Below are positions 45,297 through 54,178 of a DNA stretch of 64,000 nt, one piece after another (the first letter of the stretch is position 1; every line of letters begins with the position of its first letter). The stretch is from contig CBDFMU010000023.1 of NCBI GenBank assembly GCA_965249785.1, positions 1-64,000 of the forward strand, read 5' to 3'. Source of the DNA: M3007 sp965249785. Its GTDB lineage: Bacteria; Bacteroidota; Bacteroidia; Chitinophagales; Saprospiraceae. The position numbers were made by a program, and so were the translations under genes. A model generated the notes under the pieces. The model was not told where the DNA came from, made no database searches, and saw only the letters and a list, made by a program, of their open reading frames with translations.

Positions 45297-47381
45297 ATGA
45301 AGTTTCAATCCTTCTTTACCTCGCTTTTGCTGCTGTTATTTTCTGCTAATTTGATAGCACAAGTCGAAGTTTATGTTTCTACTACCGGCGCAGACGTTTT
45401 TGGAAATGGTGATATAGACCACCCATATTTGACGATTGCATTTGCAGTGGAACAGGCTCCCCCTGGTTCGATAGTGTATATCTCCCCCGGTACCTATAAT
45501 GAAACAAGGGAAATATACATTAATAAACCCCTGAATCTGGTTAAAAATGGTAATGGAGAAGTAATTATTGATGCCATCGGGCGAACCTCACCGACCGAAA
45601 ATAAATACATGATTGGTATAGTTAATGCAAATCTGGTAACTATTGATGGTTTGACTTTAAAAAACTGTACTGGCAATGGTTCCAAAGGTATTTGGGTGTT
45701 AGGAAGTGGCAGCATTATTACCATTAAAAATTGTTCTATTTCCAACATTGGATGGGTGAGTAATAATCTTACGCAAATACCGCCCAATAATAATACTGTG
45801 GCCAATGCAATAAGAATAGAAGGCACCAAGCCTACGGCACTGTCTGCTATCTACATCTTAAATAATGATGTTCATAATTGTGCTACTGGCTGGGGAGAAG
45901 CCATTAGCATAGTTGGAAACATAGATGGTTTTCAGGTAGAAAACAATATGGTGCACGAAATTTCCAACATTGGTATTGTAGCGGCGGGCAATTACGCCTA
46001 CACTGGTGCTCCTCCGGCCGTGAATCAGGCCAGAAATGGACTTATACGTGGTAATAATATCTATCATTGTATGTCGCCTATTGCCAATTCAGCGGGTATT
46101 TATCTGGATGGCTCAATAAATTGTACCGTAAGTAGAAACAGAATACATGACAATGCTGTCGGTATCTCCGTTGGCGGTGAAGAAGCAGTGGGTGCAGGGG
46201 CGTTTACTAGTAATGGGCATAGGGTATTTAATAACCTGATTTATAACAATTCGGTTACCGGGATTTACATCGGCAGTAATAATCCTGCCAACGCTGTTCT
46301 AAATACGACCGTTTATAATAATACTATTTTTAAAAATAGAACTGGTGCTGCTATCAATGGCGTCAGTATAATCGGGGGAGAAACGGCGAGCAGTTTCGCG
46401 GATGATTTCGGCGGCGATGTTTTATTGCAAAACATTGAAGATGTCAAATTCAAAAACAACATTATCTATCCGCTGACTAATAAAAGAGCGGTGGTCGCGC
46501 TGGAAGGTTATACCGTGAATAATTTCGTGTCAGATTACAACATCTACTTTCGGGAGGATGCGGCTCCATTGATTGATTTAACGGGATTAAGTTTTAATGG
46601 ACTGACGCTGCAAGAAAGTTATAGCACGCTGACTGATTTTACTGCCGCTACCTCGCTGGAAGCGCATTCTTTCTTTGCAGAGCCGGGTTTCGTGGATACT
46701 GCTACTTTCAATTTTAGCCTTACTTCTACTGCTTTTGCTATTGATAAAGGTGATACGGCGTACTCAATAATTTTTTCGGATACCCTGGATTTTGCAAAAA
46801 ATAAAAGAGTATATAATAGCCGAATAGATGTGGGTGCTTATGAAAGCCAAATCGCTCCATTGGCGGTCAATTTTATAGAACCGTATCAAGCCACGAAGGT
46901 AGAAGCGGGCGTTAAAATTGAATGGACTACTGCTAACGAAACCAATAGCAGCCATTTTGACATTGAGCGCAGCGTGGATGGAATTAATTTTAGAAAAATT
47001 GCTTCGATAGCGGCTCAAATAAATTCCCATACCATTCATCATTATTCCACCATAGATACCAAACCGGCGCGGGAAACAAATTATTACCGCTTGAAACAAG
47101 TAGATTTAGATGGAAAATTCACTTATACGCCCCTACTTGTCGTTTCTTATAATAGTGTTGATGTACAATTTTATCCAAATCCAGTAGCCAATACGTTGTT
47201 TGTGGAAAGTAAATCTTCCATAGAAAGAATTACTATTCAGGATTTACTCGGCAAGACTATAATGACGATAGAAAATCCTGGAAAAAATGTAGACTTAACG
47301 GGTTTATCTAGTGGTCAATACATCATCTTGTTTCAGAAATCAAAAGAAGAAATAGAAGTTAGTCGCTTCATAAAGAATTAG
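45297..47381 (+). CDS. Secreted parallel beta-helix protein with T9SS sorting domain
   Basis: 694 residues from ATG 45297; the signal peptide KFQSFFTSLLLLLFSANLIAQ is complete. DUF1565-like opening VYVSTTGADVFGNGDIDHPYLTI, then PbH1 repeats (VTIDGLTLKNCTGNGSKGIWVL, NGLIRGNNIYHC, GTVSRNRIHDNAVGISVG) of a right-handed helix as in pectate-lyase-type or nonenzymatic surface proteins. A fibronectin-like segment (FDIERSVDGINFRKI) and the sorting domain QFYPNPVANTLFVESK..SRFIKN end the chain. Not assigned to an enzyme class. It follows copy F. Confidence 0.85.
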   Translation: MKFQSFFTSLLLLLFSANLIAQVEVYVSTTGADVFGNGDIDHPYLTIAFAVEQAPPGSIVYISPGTYNETREIYINKPLNLVKNGNGEVIIDAIGRTSPTENKYMIGIVNANLVTIDGLTLKNCTGNGSKGIWVLGSGSIITIKNCSISNIGWVSNNLTQIPPNNNTVANAIRIEGTKPTALSAIYILNNDVHNCATGWGEAISIVGNIDGFQVENNMVHEISNIGIVAAGNYAYTGAPPAVNQARNGLIRGNNIYHCMSPIANSAGIYLDGSINCTVSRNRIHDNAVGISVGGEEAVGAGAFTSNGHRVFNNLIYNNSVTGIYIGSNNPANAVLNTTVYNNTIFKNRTGAAINGVSIIGGETASSFADDFGGDVLLQNIEDVKFKNNIIYPLTNKRAVVALEGYTVNNFVSDYNIYFREDAAPLIDLTGLSFNGLTLQESYSTLTDFTAATSLEAHSFFAEPGFVDTATFNFSLTSTAFAIDKGDTAYSIIFSDTLDFAKNKRVYNSRIDVGAYESQIAPLAVNFIEPYQATKVEAGVKIEWTTANETNSSHFDIERSVDGINFRKIASIAAQINSHTIHHYSTIDTKPARETNYYRLKQVDLDGKFTYTPLLVVSYNSVDVQFYPNPVANTLFVESKSSIERITIQDLLGKTIMTIENPGKNVDLTGLSSGQYIILFQKSKEEIEVSRFIKN

Positions 47382-47391
47382 AATAATATTT

Positions 47392-47460
47392 AGACTGCTG
47401 GATATTTTAACACTGGACATTAGATGAAGTCTGGAATATAGATATCCAGCAGTCTTTTAT
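47392..47460 (+). terminator. Terminator after the beta-helix gene
   Basis: 14-bp arms AGACTGCTGGATAT (47392-47405) and ATATCCAGCAGTCT (47442-47455) with a 36-base loop, followed by TTTTAT. Confidence 0.7.
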
Positions 47461-47483
47461 CACCTGATTTTATACACGAATTA

Positions 47484-47560
47484 CGTTTACGAAACCTTGG
47501 AGGTTTCGCAAACGCCACACGATCAACTCGTTTGCGAAACTTTCAAGAGTTTCGTAAACG
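47484..47560. repeat. Paired CGTTTACGAAACC / GGTTTCGCAAACG hairpins
   Basis: CGTTTACGAAACCTTGGAGG-type hairpin at 47484-47514 and CGTTTGCGAAAC..GTTTCGTAAACG at 47529-47560. Each is palindromic and the two are also inverse copies of each other. A common dispersed repeat type in Bacteroidota, lying at the convergent 3' ends of the beta-helix and helicase genes. Confidence 0.7.
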
Positions 47561-47591
47561 TCGTCTTGTAAATTGTGCGTAACATCATTTA

Positions 47592-48905
47592 TCATCTAAA
47601 TCGCTCACTATAAAAATCCACCACCCGTTCGTCCGTAATTACATCCTGCGGACGAATTAATTGGCGCAAAACAATGCCTTCCAGCGTGCGACAGCGGCTC
47701 AGTGCCACGTAGAGTTGTCCATGTTCAAAGGCGCCGCTACCAAGATCAAGCAGCACCCGATCAAAGGTTTTACCCTGACTTTTATGGATGGTAATGGCCC
47801 AGGCCAGCCGTAGCGGATATTGCCGGAACGAGCCAATGCTTTCCGCCTCGATGGCACCCGTGGGGCCAGATTTGTAGCGCAGGATTTCCCAGTCCATCAG
47901 TGCCACTTCGATTCGGCGGGTCTTTCCGTTGCCCTCTTCTACTTCTACCAAAATAGTTTTCGCATCCAAAGCGACGACTTTGCCAATGGTGCCGTTGACG
48001 TACATTCGCTCGACGGGATCGTTTTTTACAAACATCACCTGCGCGCCTTTACGCAGTCGCAGTCGCTCCTCGGTTGGATATAAATTCGGATCGAAAGTGC
48101 CTTTTACTTCGGCTACGAACTCGAATTCGGGTGTCGTCAACAGCGAAAGTTCCTTGCGATTAATGCTATCGGCGGTGGCGTTGCGGGCGCAAAGCGTGAT
48201 GTAACCTTCGGTTGCCTGGAAGTTTAGGACTCGCCGTTCATTCAAATCTTCCAGATCGTCGTGGTCCAGTTCATTGATGCGAATGGCTTCCAACAAGCGC
48301 AAGAAATGCCGCGATTCCTGGCGATACACCTTGCGCAATTCCAGCATATCAAATTGAAAATCAGGCTCTTGGCAAACGTGCGCTGAAAAAAAGTAAGGCG
48401 TCTTATAATAATCCTGAAACAATGACTGCTCTACCGGATCGCGATTCACCACGGGCGGCAACTGGAATAAATCCCCAAAAAGCACGACTTGCACGCCGCC
48501 AAACGGTTGAATATTTTCGCGATTCACCCGCAGAAAACGATCCATGCCATCGAGCACGTCGGCGCGTACCATCGAGATTTCGTCGATCACCAGCACTTCC
48601 AGATTTTTATACAACCGTAGCAGGTCTTTGCGCGTGGTTTTGCGACCCGATTCCGAAGGCGTAATAATGCGTGGCGGAAAGCCAAAAAACGAGTGGATCG
48701 TCTGGCCTTGCACATTCAAAGCCGCCACGCCAGTGGGAGCCAGCACGGCGATCTTTTTGCGGGTAGTGCTGCGAAAAAGTTGCAGCAATGTACTCTTGCC
48801 CGTGCCAGCGCGCCCGGTAATGAAAATACTGCGCTGGGTCTTTTCCAGCACATCGAGCGCGTACTTAAAATCTTCGTTGAGTTGTAACGGTGTCTGGTGG
48901 AGCAT
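47592..48905 (-). CDS. PIF1/RecD-like SF1 helicase
   Basis: 437 residues. Walker A GRAGTGKSTLLQLF, motif Ia LAPTGVAALNVQGQTIHSFFG, Walker B VLVIDEISMVRADVLDGMD, motif III GGVQVVLFGDLFQLPPV, and the C-terminal UvrD-type AWAITIHKSQGKTFDRVLLDLG and LYVALSRCR. The length is that of the compact Bacteroidota helicases without accessory domains. Functions in this family include 5'-3' unwinding of G-quadruplex or recombination intermediates. It starts at ATG 48905, divergent from the TonB receptor. Confidence 0.9.
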   Translation of the reverse strand: MLHQTPLQLNEDFKYALDVLEKTQRSIFITGRAGTGKSTLLQLFRSTTRKKIAVLAPTGVAALNVQGQTIHSFFGFPPRIITPSESGRKTTRKDLLRLYKNLEVLVIDEISMVRADVLDGMDRFLRVNRENIQPFGGVQVVLFGDLFQLPPVVNRDPVEQSLFQDYYKTPYFFSAHVCQEPDFQFDMLELRKVYRQESRHFLRLLEAIRINELDHDDLEDLNERRVLNFQATEGYITLCARNATADSINRKELSLLTTPEFEFVAEVKGTFDPNLYPTEERLRLRKGAQVMFVKNDPVERMYVNGTIGKVVALDAKTILVEVEEGNGKTRRIEVALMDWEILRYKSGPTGAIEAESIGSFRQYPLRLAWAITIHKSQGKTFDRVLLDLGSGAFEHGQLYVALSRCRTLEGIVLRQLIRPQDVITDERVVDFYSERFR

Positions 48906-49064
48906 GGCGGTGCAAAGATGCGGAAAGCGACCGTTTTACTTATTTTTGAATTAACGAAGTTGATATGTTTAGTCGCACACGAGCAGCCACCCAACTCTTT
49001 GGCTCTTTTCTGCGTACTGACCATTAGAAAATCCTACCTTTACTTTTCGGACTTTTATAGACAC

Positions 49065-51809
49065 ATGCACTACCGTTTTCGCTCTCTTCGCTGGCTGGTT
49101 TTGGCTGGCTGGCTGTTGTTGCCCCTCCTCAGTTTTGGCCAAAAAGTATTCGACATTGCCATCACCGGCGACTATCGCAATTCCACGCTCATTGAGATGT
49201 TCCTTGACCTGGAACAACGCTACCCGGTCAAATTTTACTATGATCCGGACGTGCTGCCTTATTATAAGGTCAACTACGAATACACGGGCCAAACGCTGTT
49301 CAATGCGCTGCAAACGACACTGCCTGCCAACGGTCTGGTCTGTATTGGGGCGCGCGAAAACGGCGTGATGATCCTGCGCAAAACTGATCTCAATCGCGAC
49401 TATATCAACAAGTTATTGGAGAAATGGGATGAGAAAAAAATTGAACTGCCCGATTTTTTGACCTCCTATGAACTTGATGTACGAGTGGGCGAACTACCCG
49501 TTAGCACGGCGGAAACCGTGGAAGTAAAGGGCATCGTGCGCGATGAGCAAACCCGCGACCCCATCGTGGGTGCTTCGGTGCAAGTCGTGAATGAAACGAG
49601 AGGAGCCAGTACGAATGCGCTGGGACATTTTAGTATAGAGCTGGCACCCGGCGATCATCAGCTGCTGGTAGGCTACATTGGCTACCGCGAAACAGCGGTG
49701 CAAATGCACGTCAATCAGGCCGGAGAAGTAGAAATCCCCTTGCAAGTAAGTGCATTGGAACTGGCCACAGTAGAAATACAGGGCAACAAATCGGCGAGTA
49801 AACAAACTGCTGTGGCGACGGGTGTGGAAATGCTCAGTGCGCAGAAAATCAAAGAGTTACCAACTTTCATGGGGGAATCCGACGTACTGAAAAGCCTGCT
49901 GGTGCTGCCCGGCGTGAGTACCGTTGGCGAAGGAGCATCAGGTTTTAATGTTCGTGGCGGCAATATTGACCAAAACCTGGTCATTCAGGACGAATTGCCG
50001 TTTTTCAATACCTCCCACGTACTCGGTTTTTTCTCCGTCTTCAATCCCGATCTGGTCCGCACTACGACGTTGTATAAAGGCCACATTCCGGCTAGATTGG
50101 GCGGTAAAATTGCCTCGGCGTTGGAAGTAAAATTGAAAGAAGGCAATTTTCGCGAATGGCATGGCTCGGCGGGTGCTGGGCTGGCGGCTGGCAAAGTAAC
50201 GCTGGAAGGGCCATTGTGGAAAGATAAAATCTCTATTATCGTCGGTGCGCGCGCTTCCTATTCCGACTGGATGCTGAAACGCGCCAAATTGCCAGAGGTG
50301 AAAAGCAGTAGCGCGTGGTTCAACGATTTTAATGGTAAACTGGCCTGGCGACTCAATAAGAACGGCACACTCAATCTGGGGATGCACCGCAGTCAGGATT
50401 ACTTTCGTTTTGCCCAGGAATTTGGCTACGAATGGCAAACTACCGGCGGGAATCTCGCCTGGCGGCAAAGCTGGAATGGCGGTATTCTCACCAGTTTGAC
50501 CGCCGCGACGGGCCAATTGAAGAACACCTTTTTCCAACCTTCGGGTACTGATGCCTTCGAGTTGCACAATGGACTGGCTTATTCGACGGTCAATTTTCAG
50601 GCTTCGTTGCTCAGCATAGAAGGCCACGAAATTATGGCTGGCGTACAGTGGAACCGCAACAGTCCGCTGGCCCAAACCCTGGCTCCGCGCGGGCCGGATT
50701 CGGGTATCGTCCCGGAATCCGTGCAGCTGGAAAGCGGCGAAGAATGGGCCGGGTTTGTTAGCGACGAAATGAAAATTAGTAATCGGCTTTCGCTGGACGC
50801 TGGACTTCGCTATTCCTATTTTCGCAGCCTTGGTCCTAATCAAGTGTTTGAATATGAGCCAAATGTGCCATTTTCTCCCGAAACTATTACCGACACGCTG
50901 ACCATCGGTGCCAACCAGGCTGGTCAAACGTATGGCGGACTGGAGCCGCGCGTTTCCTTGAATTTCAAACTCACCGACGCGCAAAATATCAAGTTGAGTT
51001 ACAATCGGTTGCGCCAATATTTGCACCTGATTTCTAATACGACGGCTGCTACGCCTGCCGACATTTGGCAGCCCAGCAATCGCTATATCCAGCCGCAGGT
51101 GAGTGATAGCTATTCCGCAGGTTGGTTTCTCACGCCCGAAAGCCACCGCTGGGAAACGTCTGTCGAACTTTTTTATCGTACCACCGAACACGTACCCGCG
51201 TACGAGGATTTTGCTACTTTGCTGTTAAACAATCACTTAGAGACGGAATTGATTGAAGGAAAACAAAAAAGTTACGGTTCGGAATTTTTATACCGCAAAA
51301 ACGAAGGCCGCTGGACGGGCTGGCTGGGTTACACTTTTTCGCGGGTGTGGCAACAGGCCAAGTCGCCCTACCCCGTCCTTTCGGTGAATCATGGGGAATG
51401 GTTTCCAGCTAATTTTGATCAGCCGCACCAGGTCATTTTGTTTGCTAAATATGCCATTAATCCGGCCCTTTACTGGACTTTCAATTTCACCTACCGCACT
51501 GGTCGGCCCGTCACCGCGCCACTCAGCGGTTATCAGGTCGGCACAGTGGTCGTGCCTAACTATGCCAGCCGCAACAACTTGCGTATCCCCGATTACCATC
51601 GCCTGGATGTTGGGCTGACGCTGGATAAAACCAAGTCCAAATTGAAGGGACTAAAATGGACTTTAAATCTGTCGCTGTATAACGTATACGGGCGGAAAAA
51701 CGCCTTCTCGGTGTATTTCAAACGCGACTCAAGAGGATTGCCGAAGGCTTATCAATTGGCGGTAGTGGGCAGCATTATTCCGGCAGCGAATCTGGTTTTT
51801 TACTGGTAA
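49065..51809 (+). CDS. TonB-dependent receptor with STN domain
   Basis: 914 residues from ATG 49065 with signal HYRFRSLRWLVLAGWLLLPLLSFGQ. Residues about 25-115 form an STN (secretin/TonB short N-terminal) domain (FDIAITGDYRNSTLIEMFLDLEQRYPVKFYYDP). A carboxypeptidase-regulatory beta-sandwich follows (EVKGIVRDEQTRDPIVGASVQVV), then the plug (VLKSLLVLPGVSTVGEGASGFNVRGG, NLVIQDELPFFNTSHVLGFFS) and the barrel ending NLVFYW. STN domains relay signals to anti-sigma factors; none is adjacent here. Two DUF4249 lipoproteins follow on the same strand, probably as substrate-capture partners. Confidence 0.9.
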   Translation: MHYRFRSLRWLVLAGWLLLPLLSFGQKVFDIAITGDYRNSTLIEMFLDLEQRYPVKFYYDPDVLPYYKVNYEYTGQTLFNALQTTLPANGLVCIGARENGVMILRKTDLNRDYINKLLEKWDEKKIELPDFLTSYELDVRVGELPVSTAETVEVKGIVRDEQTRDPIVGASVQVVNETRGASTNALGHFSIELAPGDHQLLVGYIGYRETAVQMHVNQAGEVEIPLQVSALELATVEIQGNKSASKQTAVATGVEMLSAQKIKELPTFMGESDVLKSLLVLPGVSTVGEGASGFNVRGGNIDQNLVIQDELPFFNTSHVLGFFSVFNPDLVRTTTLYKGHIPARLGGKIASALEVKLKEGNFREWHGSAGAGLAAGKVTLEGPLWKDKISIIVGARASYSDWMLKRAKLPEVKSSSAWFNDFNGKLAWRLNKNGTLNLGMHRSQDYFRFAQEFGYEWQTTGGNLAWRQSWNGGILTSLTAATGQLKNTFFQPSGTDAFELHNGLAYSTVNFQASLLSIEGHEIMAGVQWNRNSPLAQTLAPRGPDSGIVPESVQLESGEEWAGFVSDEMKISNRLSLDAGLRYSYFRSLGPNQVFEYEPNVPFSPETITDTLTIGANQAGQTYGGLEPRVSLNFKLTDAQNIKLSYNRLRQYLHLISNTTAATPADIWQPSNRYIQPQVSDSYSAGWFLTPESHRWETSVELFYRTTEHVPAYEDFATLLLNNHLETELIEGKQKSYGSEFLYRKNEGRWTGWLGYTFSRVWQQAKSPYPVLSVNHGEWFPANFDQPHQVILFAKYAINPALYWTFNFTYRTGRPVTAPLSGYQVGTVVVPNYASRNNLRIPDYHRLDVGLTLDKTKSKLKGLKWTLNLSLYNVYGRKNAFSVYFKRDSRGLPKAYQLAVVGSIIPAANLVFYW

Positions 51810-51849
51810 GTTTAACAAACGATGAACTATAAACGATAAACCATGAACT

Positions 51850-52944
51850 ATGGGAAAATATAGTTTATCTGTGGCGTACCTTTTGGTTATAGTACTAATA
51901 TTAGCCAATTGCGTCCGCGAAATCGACTTTCAGGAAGACGATGCAGACCAGTCTTTACTGGTGGTGAGTGGCGTATTCACCGACGGCAATGGACCACATA
52001 TTCTGCGTCTTAGTCGCCCTGGCAACTATAATAGACAGGTTTTTCCAAAAATTACGGGTGCATCGGTGCGCTTATCTGACGATCAAGGGCATACATTTTA
52101 TTATCAGGAAGTTATACTGGATGGCAAGGCTCCATTTTATCAATTAAGTAATGTAAAAGGTGAAACTGGACGGACTTATACCCTGGAAATTGATCTTCCT
52201 AATGGCGAACAATACCGCTCGCATCCACAGATTATGCCCGAACCATTTCCGCTGGATACCGTCGAAGTACATGGTAAATGGTATTATTCCACGACTGCCA
52301 ACGGGATCGTCGTGCGCGCACCCTTTGCCTACGCTTACGCCCGCACTAAAGCCCCTGCCCAACCAAAGGATCACTATCTGCACTGGGAGTCCGAGGTGAT
52401 TTATATATTTGATGAAATTAATCCTAAAACTTACGCCCCCATTCCAGCTTCTCATCAGTGTTTTCTTAGTAATCCTATTAATGACCAGTTAGTAGCCATC
52501 GCCGATTTAAACAAATACAATCCCGGCAGCGTGGTTTATGAAAATGTAGGCAAACGAAAACTTGATCAGGCTTTTGAAAAGCGGATTTCTTTTGCCGTCT
52601 ATCAGCGATCAATAGGCCGCGAGGCCTACGAATACTGGAACAAAGTCAACAAATTGCTCAATGCCACTGGTACAATCTTCGATGCGCCGCCTGCTACAGT
52701 ACCCGGCAATGTGGAAAATCTCACCCACCCGAATCAGCCCGCTTTGGGTCTATTTGAAGTAGGTGCTGCTGACACCGTACGCGTTTTTACTGGCAACGGG
52801 CAGTTGGGCGACGAATTTCTCTTGCAAAATTATCCTTATTGCCAAATTGATTACACCAAAGGATGGCCGCCCGTCAGCTATCCCGAATGCGATAATTGCT
52901 TACTAATACCCGGGGCTTCGTATGAGGTGCCGTGGTGGTGGTGA
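51850..52944 (+). CDS. DUF4249 lipoprotein, copy 1
   Basis: 364 residues with a lipoprotein signal (YLLVIVLILANCVRE, Cys near residue 21). The mature chain starts with the DUF4249 pattern VVSGVFTDGNGPHILRLSRPGNY, then GETGRTYTLEIDLPNGEQYRSHPQIM. An AYARTKAPAQPKDHYLHWE segment and the C-terminal CDNCLLIPGASYEVPWWW follow. DUF4249 proteins accompany TonB receptors such as the one 40 bp upstream. Function unresolved; probable outer-membrane exposure. A near-identical-length paralogue follows. Confidence 0.9.
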   Translation: MGKYSLSVAYLLVIVLILANCVREIDFQEDDADQSLLVVSGVFTDGNGPHILRLSRPGNYNRQVFPKITGASVRLSDDQGHTFYYQEVILDGKAPFYQLSNVKGETGRTYTLEIDLPNGEQYRSHPQIMPEPFPLDTVEVHGKWYYSTTANGIVVRAPFAYAYARTKAPAQPKDHYLHWESEVIYIFDEINPKTYAPIPASHQCFLSNPINDQLVAIADLNKYNPGSVVYENVGKRKLDQAFEKRISFAVYQRSIGREAYEYWNKVNKLLNATGTIFDAPPATVPGNVENLTHPNQPALGLFEVGAADTVRVFTGNGQLGDEFLLQNYPYCQIDYTKGWPPVSYPECDNCLLIPGASYEVPWWW

Positions 52945-52955
52945 TTAAATTAACT

Positions 52956-53009
52956 GTACTGGCGGGTGTAGCCGCTAAATAACCATACGGCGGCTAAACC
53001 CGCCGGTAC
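52956..53009. repeat. GTACTGGCGGGTGTAGCCGC palindromic repeat, copy 2
   Basis: GTACTGGCGGGTGTAGCCGC (52956-52975) and GCGGCTAAACCCGCCGGTAC (52990-53009), the same unit as at 30163-30217. It lies between the two DUF4249 genes, 12 bp after the first stop, and could act as a terminator or processing site separating them. Confidence 0.75.
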
Positions 53010-53021
53010 AAACCAGTTACC

Positions 53022-54116
53022 ATGAAAAAATATAGTCTGCCGCTCATGTATATGTTGGTCTCCATGTTGATGTTAGCCAATTGCGTCCGCGAAATTGACT
53101 TTCAGGAAGCCGATGCCGACCAGTCTTCGCTGGTGGTAAGTGGTGCCTTCACCGACGGCAACGGACCACACATTCTTCATCTGACCCGGCCTGGCAATTA
53201 CGACAGACAAGTTTTTCAGCCCGTCCTAAATGCCGAAATTCGGCTAACCGACGATGTAGGGAATACTTATAATTATCAGCCAGTGATCCCCACTGACCAA
53301 CCAGCCTATTACGAACTGCGCGGTGTGAAAGGCGAGATTGGACGGACATACACGCTGGATATTCAATTAGCCAATGGCGAGCAATACCGCTCTCATCCGC
53401 AGATCATGCCCGAGCCAGTTGGACTGGATACAGCGGAGGTACATGGCGAATGGTACACCACTACTACCGCCAATGGAGACGTAACGCGTACGCCTTTTGC
53501 TTTTGCTTATGCTCGCACGGCTGCCCCCGCCATCACCAAAAACCGCTACCTGCACTGGGAGTGTGAGGCAATCTATGTTTTTAGTGAAATCGTGCCTAAA
53601 ACCTACGAAATTTTCCCACACTCCTACCAGTGTTTTATTAGTAACCGCCTCAGCGACCAAGTGGTGGCCATAGCTGACCTGAGCAAATACACGCCCGGCA
53701 GCGTGGTCTATGAAAATGTAGGTAAACGGAAAATTGACCAGGCTTTTGAGCAGCGAATTGCCTTTGCTGTTTATCAGCGGACCATTGGTCGGGAGGCTTA
53801 CGAATACTGGAATAAGATCAATAAACTGCTTACCGCTGATGGTACGATCTTCGACGCTCCACCAGCCGCCGTGCCCGGTAACGTGGAAAATATCACCCAC
53901 CCGAATTCCCCGGCACTGGGTTTATTTGAGGTAGGGGCCGCTGATACAGTGCGCGTTTTTACGGTCAATGGACAATTGGGCAGCGAGTTCTTGTTGCATA
54001 ACACGCCTTATTGCGATATAGACTATAGTTTCGGACGACCACCCGTGAATCATCCAGAATGCGATAACTGTTTACTATTAAAAGGTGCGGTTTATGATGT
54101 ACCCTGGTGGTGGTAA
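53022..54116 (+). CDS. DUF4249 lipoprotein, copy 2
   Basis: 364 residues, collinear with copy 1 along its whole length (LANCVREIDFQEADADQSSL, VVSGAFTDGNGPHILHLTRPGNY, VYENVGKRKIDQAFEQRIAF, CDNCLLLKGAVYDVPWWW). The two are a tandem duplication with substitutions spread evenly, no frame damage and the same Cys positions, so both are likely functional. Differences cluster in the 60-residue stretch after IRLTDD, which may alter ligand specificity. The ATG is 12 bp after the palindromic repeat. Confidence 0.9.
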   Translation: MKKYSLPLMYMLVSMLMLANCVREIDFQEADADQSSLVVSGAFTDGNGPHILHLTRPGNYDRQVFQPVLNAEIRLTDDVGNTYNYQPVIPTDQPAYYELRGVKGEIGRTYTLDIQLANGEQYRSHPQIMPEPVGLDTAEVHGEWYTTTTANGDVTRTPFAFAYARTAAPAITKNRYLHWECEAIYVFSEIVPKTYEIFPHSYQCFISNRLSDQVVAIADLSKYTPGSVVYENVGKRKIDQAFEQRIAFAVYQRTIGREAYEYWNKINKLLTADGTIFDAPPAAVPGNVENITHPNSPALGLFEVGAADTVRVFTVNGQLGSEFLLHNTPYCDIDYSFGRPPVNHPECDNCLLLKGAVYDVPWWW

Positions 54117-54178
54117 GATAGTAAAGTTGAGAGGTTAAGATAGTGGTAGAACCGCATAGCGGTGACATTGTAATGCAG

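Noticed and set aside
47484..47560. CRISPR repeat pair
   Set aside because: Only two palindromic units with a 14-base spacer and no array or cas genes; they are dispersed hairpins.
49938..51191. 417-codon open frame on the minus strand opposite the STN-TonB receptor
   Set aside because: The plus-strand receptor covers this interval with recognisable plug and barrel motifs; the antisense product shows none.
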